Assembly (NCBI GenBank): GCA_030433805.1
Contig: JARUXA010000018.1
Span: 1 to 64,000, forward strand
Direction of reading: 5' to 3'
Length of the DNA: 64,000 nucleotides
Origin: Sphingomonas sp. PsM26
GTDB lineage: Bacteria > Pseudomonadota > Alphaproteobacteria > Sphingomonadales > Sphingomonadaceae
The position numbers and the translations under genes are program-made. This document shows positions 18,465 to 25,561 of this stretch, one piece after another. The notes under the pieces were generated by a model that saw only the letters and a list, made by a program, of their open reading frames with translations, did not search any database and was not told the DNA's origin. How positions within the stretch are numbered: position 1 is the first letter of the stretch; each line of letters begins with the position of its first letter.

Positions 18465-20045
18465 GTGATCGATGGAGCAATTTTGATCGGGACTGACGTT
18501 CGTCAGGCCGATACGCGGTTTACCGCAATCAACCCCGCGACCGGAGAAACGCTCGAGCCGAACTTCTCGGCCGCCGGTCCCGACGCAGTCGCCGAAGCCG
18601 CCGCACTCGCGGAAGAGGCATTCCCGGTCTATTCGACGACCGACCTCAATACGCGCGCCGCATTTCTCGAGGCGATCGCCGAAGCGATCCTCGCGATCGG
18701 CGACGACCTGATCGTCCGCGCGATGAGCGAGAGCGGTCTCCCCCGCCCGCGTCTCGAAGGCGAGCGCGGTCGCACCGTCGGCCAGCTTCGCATGTTCGCG
18801 CAAATGGTCCGCCAGGGCGATTTCCTCGATGCGACGATCGACCCGGCGCTCCCCGACCGTGCACCCCTGCCGCGTCCGGACCTGCGCCGGATCAACGTCG
18901 CGGTCGGCCCCGTCGCCGTCTTCGGCGCGTCCAACTTCCCGCTCGCTTTCTCGGTTGCCGGTGGTGACACCGCATCGGCGCTGGCTGCTGGCTGCCCGGT
19001 GATCGTCAAAGGTCATCCGGCGCATCCCGGCACCGGCGAACTCGTCGCGCGCGCGATCGCGTCGGCGGTGCAGTCGAGCGGGTTGCCCGCAGGCGTATTC
19101 TCCTATCTGCCCGGTGACACGAACGCATTGGGTGGCGCGCTCGTCGCCGATCCACGCGTCAAGGCGGTCGGCTTCACCGGTTCGCGTGGCGGTGGCCTCG
19201 CCCTGATGAAGATCGCCGCCGAGCGCGACGAACCGATCCCGGTCTATGCCGAGATGTCGAGCATCAACCCGGTCATCCTGTTCCCCGCCGCGCTCGCTGC
19301 GCGTGCGAAGGAACTGGGCGCCGCTTACGTCCAGTCGCTGACGATGGGCGCAGGCCAGTTCTGCACCAACCCGGGTCTGGTGATCGCGGTCGAAGGCCCC
19401 GATCTCGACACGTTCGTCGCCGCAGCAGGCGAAGCGCTGACGGGCAGCGCCGCGCTGACGATGCTCACGCCCGGGATTCACGAAGCCTATGAAAAGGGCG
19501 TCGAGGCTCTCGCTGGCCATACCGCAGTGCGCACCGTCGCGCGCGGCGTTGCCAACACCGGTCCAAACCAGGCGATCGGCGCCGTGTTCGAAACCGACGC
19601 GGCGAGCTTCCTCGCAGACCGCGCGCTCGGGCATGAAGTGTTCGGCTCATCGTCGGTCGTCGTGCGCTGCAAGGATCTGGCCGAAGTCGGCCATGTCATC
19701 GCTTCGCTCGAAGGCCAGCTGACCGCCACCGTCCAGATCGACGAGGGCGATGCCGAGTCAGCCGCCGGGATCGTCCCGATCATCGCCGGACGCGTCGGTC
19801 GCATTCTGGCGAACGGCTGGCCGACGGGTGTCGAAGTGAGCCATGCGATGGTTCACGGCGGCCCCTTCCCCGCCACCAGCGACGGCCGCACGACCTCGGT
19901 CGGCACGCTCGCCATCTATCGCTTCCTGCGCCCGGTCTCGTACCAGAACCTGCCGCAGGCGATGCTGCCCGTTGCTCTCCGCGACGGTAACCCGTGGGAC
20001 ATCGCGCGCCGCGTCGACGGCGTGCGGGAAGCGTCCGCACGATGA
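18465..20045 (+). CDS. NADP-dependent 2,5-dioxovalerate (alpha-ketoglutaric semialdehyde) dehydrogenase
   Basis: A 526-residue aldehyde dehydrogenase of the long class III type that oxidises 2-oxoglutarate semialdehyde to 2-oxoglutarate, the last step of oxidative pentose degradation. It has the catalytic Cys300 in GAGQFCTNPG, the catalytic Glu in AEMSSINP, and GFTGSRGGG for the cofactor. I chose GTG at 18465: GAAGGG lies about seven bases upstream, and the family starts 6-8 residues before the LIG motif. The ATG at 18450 would sit inside the candidate operator. It overlaps the next gene by four bases (ATGA), so the two are co-translated. Confidence 0.9.
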   Translation: MIDGAILIGTDVRQADTRFTAINPATGETLEPNFSAAGPDAVAEAAALAEEAFPVYSTTDLNTRAAFLEAIAEAILAIGDDLIVRAMSESGLPRPRLEGERGRTVGQLRMFAQMVRQGDFLDATIDPALPDRAPLPRPDLRRINVAVGPVAVFGASNFPLAFSVAGGDTASALAAGCPVIVKGHPAHPGTGELVARAIASAVQSSGLPAGVFSYLPGDTNALGGALVADPRVKAVGFTGSRGGGLALMKIAAERDEPIPVYAEMSSINPVILFPAALAARAKELGAAYVQSLTMGAGQFCTNPGLVIAVEGPDLDTFVAAAGEALTGSAALTMLTPGIHEAYEKGVEALAGHTAVRTVARGVANTGPNQAIGAVFETDAASFLADRALGHEVFGSSSVVVRCKDLAEVGHVIASLEGQLTATVQIDEGDAESAAGIVPIIAGRVGRILANGWPTGVEVSHAMVHGGPFPATSDGRTTSVGTLAIYRFLRPVSYQNLPQAMLPVALRDGNPWDIARRVDGVREASAR

Positions 20046-21013
20046 TCGCGTCGCTCGTCCAGTTCGATGACGGCGCGCGCGGCGTCGCGGCAATGACCTC
20101 CGATGGCGCACGTCGCGTCATCGGGGTGTCGACCGTGCTCGAACTCGCTGAACTCGCGGTCCAGTCCGAAATCGGGCTGGCCGCGCTGGCGGAAACGCGG
20201 CTCGGTGATCCGGTCGATCTGGCGAGCGTGCGGTTGCTCGTCCCGATCGATCATGCCGATGACGCGCATCTCGTCGTCACCGGCACCGGTCTGACGCATC
20301 TGGGATCGGCCGAGGGCCGCGACCAGATGCATCGCAAGGCGGCGGAAAACCCCGACCCGACCGATTCGATGAAGATGTTCCTGATGGGCGTCGACGGCGG
20401 CAAGCCCGCAGCCGGGACCGAGGGCGTCCAGCCCGAGTGGTTCTACAAGGGCGACGGCGCGATTCTCGCCGCGCAGGGCGAACCGTTGACGATGCCTGGC
20501 TTTGCGCTGGACGGCGGCGAAGAGCCCGAAATCGCGGGCATCTATCTGATCGACGCGAACGGCGCGCCGGTTCGGATCGGGTTCGCGCTCGGCAACGAGT
20601 TTTCGGATCACGTCACCGAACGCGGCAATTACCTGTGGCTCGCGCATTCCAAGCTGCGTCCGGCGGCACTCGGCCCCGAATTGCTGCTCGGCGATCTGCC
20701 CGCGGACGTGCGCGGCACCAGCCGGATCGTCCGCGATGGCGCGACCGTCTGGGAAAAGCCGTTCCTGTCGGGCGAAGCGAACATGTCGCACAGCATCGCC
20801 AACCTCGAACATCACCACTTCAAATACGCCGGGTTCCGCCGTCCGGACGACGTCCACGTCCACTTCTTCGGGACCGCGACGCTGTCGTTCAGCGAAGGGT
20901 TCCAGACTCAGCCGGGCGACGTGTTCGAGATCGAAGCCGCGCCGTTCACGATGCCCGTGCGCAACCCGCTTGCGGTCGGCGACGACGCGGTGCCGCAGGT
21001 CCGCTCGCTATAA
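20042..21013 (+). CDS. AraD1-type FAH-family protein (2-keto-3-deoxy-pentonate dehydratase)
   Basis: A 323-residue protein of the fumarylacetoacetate-hydrolase fold, AraD1-like. It contains GNEFSDHVTE, WFYKGDG and the C-terminal GDVFEIEAAPF segment. In oxidative arabinose/xylose pathways such proteins dehydrate 2-keto-3-deoxy-pentonate to 2-oxoglutarate semialdehyde, the substrate of the preceding enzyme. Its ATG overlaps the dehydrogenase stop by four bases, which supports consecutive steps. The exact stereo-preference (L-arabinose or D-xylose derived) is not visible. Confidence 0.82.
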   Translation: MIASLVQFDDGARGVAAMTSDGARRVIGVSTVLELAELAVQSEIGLAALAETRLGDPVDLASVRLLVPIDHADDAHLVVTGTGLTHLGSAEGRDQMHRKAAENPDPTDSMKMFLMGVDGGKPAAGTEGVQPEWFYKGDGAILAAQGEPLTMPGFALDGGEEPEIAGIYLIDANGAPVRIGFALGNEFSDHVTERGNYLWLAHSKLRPAALGPELLLGDLPADVRGTSRIVRDGATVWEKPFLSGEANMSHSIANLEHHHFKYAGFRRPDDVHVHFFGTATLSFSEGFQTQPGDVFEIEAAPFTMPVRNPLAVGDDAVPQVRSL

Positions 21014-21077
21014 CGGCCTGCCGCTCCCGGACCGCGGCGCGCCCGACAGGGACCGCGTCGATGCGCGAGGGAGCGGC

Positions 21078-21794
21078 ATGATGGGCGACGACGACCGCCT
21101 GTTCGCCCCGCGCATCCACGGGATCATCGCGCACGACATCGGCGTCGAGATCGTCAGCGGCATCCGCCAGCCGGGTACGGTGTTCGGCGGCGAGATCGAA
21201 GCGAGCGAGGCGCTCGGTGTTTCACGCACCGCCTACCGCGAGGCGATCCGTATCCTCGCCGCCAAAGGGCTGGTCGAGAGCCGCCCGAAAGCCGGAACCC
21301 GTGTTACCCCGCGCAGCCGCTGGAATTTGCTCGACGTCGACGTGCTCGCGTGGACGTTCGAGGGCGAGCCCAACGCCGACTTCATCATCGACCTGTTCGA
21401 ACTGCGCGGCGTGATCGAACCCGCCGCCGCAGCCTTTGCCGCACGTCGTCGGAGCGCGGCGGATCTGGCGGAGTTGCGCGAGGGGATCGAGGCGATGCGG
21501 CTGTACGGGCTCAAGGACGCGCGCGGCCAGACCGCGGACCAGCGCTTCCACCGCGCGATCCTTGCCGCCGCGCGCAACGAACCGCTCGCGGCATTGGCCA
21601 ACAGCGTCGGCGCGGCGGTGCGCTGGACGACGACCTTCAAGCAACGCAAACACGCGCTCCCGCGCGATCCCTTGCCGGATCACGAGCGGGTGCACGATGC
21701 GATCGTCGCTGGCGACGCGGTGGCGGCGCATCGCGCGATGGTTGAGTTGCTGCGGCTCGCGCTCGGCGACATGGGGCTGGCAGAGCGGGACTAG
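21078..21794 (+). CDS. FadR-type GntR transcriptional regulator (pentose genes)
   Basis: A 238-residue GntR regulator of the FadR subfamily. An N-terminal winged helix-turn-helix (about residues 10-78, with LGVSRTAYREAIRILAAKGLVESRPKAG split over the recognition helix and wing) precedes an all-helical FCD ligand domain (DLFELRGVIEPAAAAFAA..., FHRAILAAARNEPL). GAGGGAG lies just before ATG 21078; ATG 21081 is an equally possible start. It lies 64 bases after the AraD1-type gene. FCD domains usually bind sugar acids or pathway intermediates, so a 2-keto-3-deoxy acid inducer is likely. The shared motifs at 18436 and 24095 are its probable operators. Confidence 0.88.
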   Translation: MMGDDDRLFAPRIHGIIAHDIGVEIVSGIRQPGTVFGGEIEASEALGVSRTAYREAIRILAAKGLVESRPKAGTRVTPRSRWNLLDVDVLAWTFEGEPNADFIIDLFELRGVIEPAAAAFAARRRSAADLAELREGIEAMRLYGLKDARGQTADQRFHRAILAAARNEPLAALANSVGAAVRWTTTFKQRKHALPRDPLPDHERVHDAIVAGDAVAAHRAMVELLRLALGDMGLAERD

Positions 21795-21870
21795 AGAGCC
21801 GCACCGCCATGGCAGCAGCGCGTAGAGATGTGTCCGCGCGCTTACCTAAAGCTTAAGCTAAAGCTGAAGC

Positions 21871-21977
21871 GCTTCCCCGGCGCAGGCCGGGGCCCAGTAG
21901 CGCTGGCCATGGTTGGTCGAGCGCAACTGCCCGTTACCACGACCTCCGCAACTGGGCCCCGGCCTGCGCCGGGGAAG
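21871..21977. repeat. Intergenic palindromic element, family A copy 1
   Basis: About 107 bases with inverted arms of roughly 28 bp (starting GCTTCCCCGGCGCAGG) that pair with the right end. The middle has its own small hairpin (GGTCG/CGACC). The core TCGAGCGCAACTGCCCGTTA recurs in copy 2. The surrounding 462 bases (21795-22256) hold no gene that I can support. Confidence 0.8.
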
Positions 21978-22089
21978 CCCCTTGGATATATATCGAATGC
22001 TACCCGCACGTGGCGGACATTGGGCTGACGGTGGAGAGTAAGGGTTCAAGGCGCGGTGAGCGCGCTGCGGCCTCAGCCTTACCTGAGAC

Positions 22090-22198
22090 GCTTCCCCGGC
22101 AAAGGCCGGGGCCCAGGAGCAATGGCCATAGGTGTTCGAGCGCAACTGCCCGTTACCTCGACCTTCGCTACTGGGCCCCGGCCTTCGCCGGGGAAGCG
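22090..22198. repeat. Intergenic palindromic element, family A copy 2
   Basis: Same layout as the element at 21871-21977: arms CGCTTCCCCGGCAAAGG and its complement, and the same internal core. The arms differ from copy 1 by compensating changes (GCGCAGG against GCAAAGG, matched in the opposite arm), so pairing is preserved. Confidence 0.8.
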
Positions 22199-22256
22199 CC
22201 TTGGATCGCCAGCGGAGAAGCAGGGACTTCCGAGCAGTGGAAGTCCCCTGCTCCGA

Positions 22257-24053
22257 TTAGTGGTTATCCCGTGGCAACCCGCGCGTCTGTGCGATGCGCT
22301 GATACGCCTCAGCACCCTCCAGAATCGCGCCCGTGCCAAGCTGACCGACCACCGAACGCTGCATTTCCTGCCAAGGCGTCTGCGATGCCGGATAGGCATA
22401 GCCGCCAGCCGCCTTCAGCGCCTCGCGCCGTGCCGCGATCTCGGCATCGTCGATCAGCACGTCGGCAGTGCCGCGGTTGAGGTCGATCCGCACGCGGTCC
22501 CCAGTGCGCAGCAACGCAAGCGTGCCGCCGGCAGCGGCCTCAGGCGAAGCGTTGAGGATCGACGGACTGCCGCTCGTCCCCGACTGGCGACCGTCGCCGA
22601 TGCACGGCAGCGCGTGGACGCCGTCGAGGATCAGATGCGCTGGCGGGCGCATGTTGACGACTTCGGCAGCACCCGGATAGCCGATCGGCCCCGCGCCGCG
22701 CATCACCAGCAGCGTTTCGGCCGTGATCCCGGTTGCGGGATCGTCGATCAGCCGGTGATATTCCTCCGGCCCGTCGAACACCACGACCGGCCCCTCGAAC
22801 GCATCGAGATCGCCCGGCGTCGACAAATAGCGCTCGCGGAATTCGGGCGAGATCACGCTCGTCTTCATCACCGCATTCTCGAACAGGTTGCCCGACAGTA
22901 CGACGAAGCCTGCCGCTTCCATCAGCGGAGTCGCGAACGGACGGATGACCTTCTCGTCCTCGATCGCCACGCCGCGGCAATTCTCGCCCATCGTCTTGCC
23001 GTTGACGGTCATCGCGTCCTCGAGGATCAACCCCTGGTCGATCAGCTGCGACACGACCGCCGGAACGCCGCCCGCACGGTAGAAATCCTCACCGAGATAT
23101 TCGCCGGCAGGCTGCAAGTTGACCAGCAAAGGAATGTCGAGGCCATGCTCCTGCCACGTCTCGACGGGCACATCGACGCCGATGTGGCGCGAGATGGCGG
23201 TGAGATGGATCGGTGCGTTGGTCGACCCACCAATCGCCGAATTGACGCGAATCGCATTGAGGAACGCCTCGCGCGTCATGATGTCCGACGGCTTGAGATC
23301 CTCGGCGACCATGTCGACGATGCGCTTGCCGGTCAGATAGGCGACTTCCTGGCGATCGCGATACGGCGCTGGGATCGCGGCCGAACCCGGCAGCGACATG
23401 CCGAGCGCTTCGCACAGCGAGTTCATCGTCGTCGCGGTGCCCATCGTGTTGCAGTAACCGGTCGACGGTGCCGACGACGCCACCAGGCGGATGAATTCGG
23501 CGTGGTCGATCTCGCCCGCCGCGAGCAGTTCGCGTGCCTTCCACACGATCGTGCCCGAGCCGGTGCGCTCGCCCTTGTGCCAGCCATTGAGCATCGGCCC
23601 GACCGACAAAGCGATCGCCGGGATGTTCACGGTCGCCGCCGCCATCAGGCAGGCGGGCGTGGTCTTGTCGCAGCCGATCGTCAGCACGACGCCGTCGAGC
23701 GGATAGCCGTACAACGTCTCGACGAGGCCAAGATACGCAAGATTGCGGTCGAGCCCGGCGGTCGGGCGCTTGCCGGTTTCCTGGATCGGATGGACCGGAA
23801 ATTCGAGCGCGATCCCGCCTGCTTCGCGAATGCCTTCGCGCAGCCGCTCGGCAAGCACGAGGTGGTGGCGGTTGCACGGGCTCAGGTCGGAGCCCGTCTG
23901 TGCGATGCCGATGATCGGCTTGCCCGACTGCAGCTCGGCAAGGCTCAACCCGAAGTTCAGATACCGCTCGAGATACAGCGCGGTCATATCGATGTTGTCG
24001 GGATTATCGAACCACGCACGGCTGCGGAGCTTGGGGGGTGTGGACTCAGACAT
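22257..24053 (-). CDS. IlvD/Edd-family sugar-acid dehydratase (arabonate/galactonate type)
   Basis: A 598-residue Fe-S dehydratase that removes water from an aldonate to give 2-keto-3-deoxy-aldonate. The [2Fe-2S] ligands are Cys60 (SPCN), Cys128 (GCDK) and Cys201 (YCNTMGT), with Lys130 placed for carbamylation. The C-terminal SGTSGSPSILN is the substrate-site loop. The length and DLSPCNRHH/GERTGSG segments match the pentonate dehydratase branch rather than IlvD itself. The start at 24053 was chosen over 24104 by its GGAG. It is divergent from the sugar permease and carries the candidate operator in its promoter. Members of this branch often accept L-arabonate, D-fuconate and D-galactonate, which would serve both halves of the region. 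Confidence 0.9.
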   Translation of the reverse strand: MSESTPPKLRSRAWFDNPDNIDMTALYLERYLNFGLSLAELQSGKPIIGIAQTGSDLSPCNRHHLVLAERLREGIREAGGIALEFPVHPIQETGKRPTAGLDRNLAYLGLVETLYGYPLDGVVLTIGCDKTTPACLMAAATVNIPAIALSVGPMLNGWHKGERTGSGTIVWKARELLAAGEIDHAEFIRLVASSAPSTGYCNTMGTATTMNSLCEALGMSLPGSAAIPAPYRDRQEVAYLTGKRIVDMVAEDLKPSDIMTREAFLNAIRVNSAIGGSTNAPIHLTAISRHIGVDVPVETWQEHGLDIPLLVNLQPAGEYLGEDFYRAGGVPAVVSQLIDQGLILEDAMTVNGKTMGENCRGVAIEDEKVIRPFATPLMEAAGFVVLSGNLFENAVMKTSVISPEFRERYLSTPGDLDAFEGPVVVFDGPEEYHRLIDDPATGITAETLLVMRGAGPIGYPGAAEVVNMRPPAHLILDGVHALPCIGDGRQSGTSGSPSILNASPEAAAGGTLALLRTGDRVRIDLNRGTADVLIDDAEIAARREALKAAGGYAYPASQTPWQEMQRSVVGQLGTGAILEGAEAYQRIAQTRGLPRDNH

Positions 24054-24090
24054 TTTCGGGAACTCCGCGTTTGACGCTATCCAGATCGGG

Positions 24091-24110
24091 ATATACTCAG
24101 ACATTTATAA
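24091..24110. promoter_or_regulatory. Candidate FadR-type operator (dehydratase/permease)
   Basis: ATATACTCAGACATTTATAA lies between the divergent dehydratase and permease. ACTCAGACAT (24095-24104) is the exact reverse complement of the 10-base core at 18436-18445. Confidence 0.5.
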
Positions 24111-24131
24111 GATCAATGAGGATGCGTGCCC

Positions 24132-25454
24132 ATGGCAATAACACCCACCCGGCAATCGGCGCTGACAGACGCGCCACCGGAGGGCGGCGTTCGCCCCTCC
24201 TACGTCAGTGCCCTTGTGCTGCTCGGCACGCTGTTTTTCATGTGGGGGTTCATCACCGTCATCAACAACACGCTGCTGCCGCATCTGCGCAGCGTGTTCG
24301 AACTGAGCTATACACAGACCACGCTGATCGAGAGCGTCTGGTTCATCGCCTATTTCTTCGCGTCGATCCCATCGGCCAAGCTGATCGAGCGGATCGGCTA
24401 CAAGAAGTCGCTCGTCGTCGGCCTGCTGATCATGGCAGCGGGCGCAGTCGGCATGACGGTGGCGGCAAGCATCCCGTCCTACGGCGTCACGCTCGTCATG
24501 CTGTTCGTGATCGCGAGCGGGATCACGCTGCTGCAGGTCGCGGCCAACCCCTATGTCGCGGTGATCGGCTCGCCTGAAACGGCGTCGGCGCGGCTGAACC
24601 TCGTTCAGGCGCTCAACTCGGCAGGGACGATGCTCGCCCCGCTGTTCGGCGCGTATCTGATCCTCGGGCGCTCGACCAGCGGCACCGCCAAGTCGGGGGC
24701 TGTCTTCACCCAGGCGGAGCGGCTTGCCGACGCGCAATCGGTGGTGCTGCCCTATGTGCTGGTAGCGATCGTGCTCGTGATCCTCGCGGTCGTGATCGCG
24801 CGCTTCCCGCTGCCCGCGATGGGCACCTCGACCAGCCGGATGGCAAAGGCCGACCGCAAGAACCATTCGCTGTGGAAGCACCGCAACCTCGTGTTCGGAA
24901 TCCCCGCGATCTTCATTTACTTGATCGCCGAGATCGGCGTCGCCAACCTGTTCGTCAATTTCGTCAGCCAGCCGCAGATCGCGGACCTGACGCATGAGCA
25001 GGCCGGGCGCTACCTCACCTTCCTGTGGGGCTTCATGATGATCGGCCGGTTCCTCGGCTCGTTCATCATGCAGAAGATCCCTGCGGAAACGGTGCTCGCG
25101 GCGTTCTCGATCGGTGCGTTCGTCGTGATGCTCGTCACCGTCTTCACGACCGGACCGCTCGCGATGTGGGCGCTGATCCTCGTCGGGCTGTTCCACTCGA
25201 TCATGTTCCCGACGATCTTCACGCTCGGCATCAAGGGCCTTGGCCCGTTGACCGAGGAAGGATCGGGGCTGCTGATCATGGCGATCGCCGGCGGCGCGCT
25301 CGTCGTCGTGCAGGGTCAGATCGCAGACGCCTACGGGTTGCAGACGTCGTTCCTGCTGACCGCGGCGTGCGAGCTGTACATTCTGTTCTACGCATTGTGG
25401 GGCAGCAAGGCGACCGAGATCGCAGCGGTACCGGGCCAGCCGCTGGAGGAGTGA
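24132..25454 (+). CDS. FHS-family MFS sugar:proton symporter
   Basis: A 440-residue inner-membrane permease with 12 predicted helices, of the FucP/GluP (FHS) family. The family hallmark AANPYVAVIGSPETASARLN, together with QALNSAGTMLAP, is present, as is FFMWGFITVINNTLLPHL in helix 1. Family members import L-fucose, glucose, galactose or arabinose with H+. ATG 24132 is preferred: GAGGA lies nine bases upstream, while GTG 24126 would leave only three. It is divergent from the dehydratase with the shared operator between. It probably imports the sugar passed in by the TonB receptor that converges on it. Confidence 0.92.
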   Translation: MAITPTRQSALTDAPPEGGVRPSYVSALVLLGTLFFMWGFITVINNTLLPHLRSVFELSYTQTTLIESVWFIAYFFASIPSAKLIERIGYKKSLVVGLLIMAAGAVGMTVAASIPSYGVTLVMLFVIASGITLLQVAANPYVAVIGSPETASARLNLVQALNSAGTMLAPLFGAYLILGRSTSGTAKSGAVFTQAERLADAQSVVLPYVLVAIVLVILAVVIARFPLPAMGTSTSRMAKADRKNHSLWKHRNLVFGIPAIFIYLIAEIGVANLFVNFVSQPQIADLTHEQAGRYLTFLWGFMMIGRFLGSFIMQKIPAETVLAAFSIGAFVVMLVTVFTTGPLAMWALILVGLFHSIMFPTIFTLGIKGLGPLTEEGSGLLIMAIAGGALVVVQGQIADAYGLQTSFLLTAACELYILFYALWGSKATEIAAVPGQPLEE

Positions 25455-25485
25455 CGAAGGTTTAGCGCCCCGTCGCGTCCAAAAC

Positions 25486-25522
25486 AAAACCCGCCGTGCG
25501 CCAAGCGCACGGCGGGTTTTTT
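25486..25522. terminator. Bidirectional terminator
   Basis: CCCGCCGTGCG (25490-25500) pairs with 25506-25516. It is flanked by an A-run on the left and six T on the right, so it can end both the permease and the convergent TonB receptor transcripts. Confidence 0.92.
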
Positions 25523-25561
25523 ACGTCCTGGAACAGCCCCCGCGTACGGGGGGCGCTCCCC

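Noticed and set aside
22038..22080. GGGTTCAAGG sequence resembling a tRNA T-arm
   Set aside because: No acceptor or anticodon stem can be formed around it.
21871..22198. CRISPR-like array
   Set aside because: Only two copies, each internally palindromic and over 100 bases, with no short direct repeats or spacers and no cas genes.
22056..24074. Plus-strand frame opposite the IlvD/Edd gene
   Set aside because: Antisense shadow without domain signatures. Its start also lies inside a palindromic repeat.
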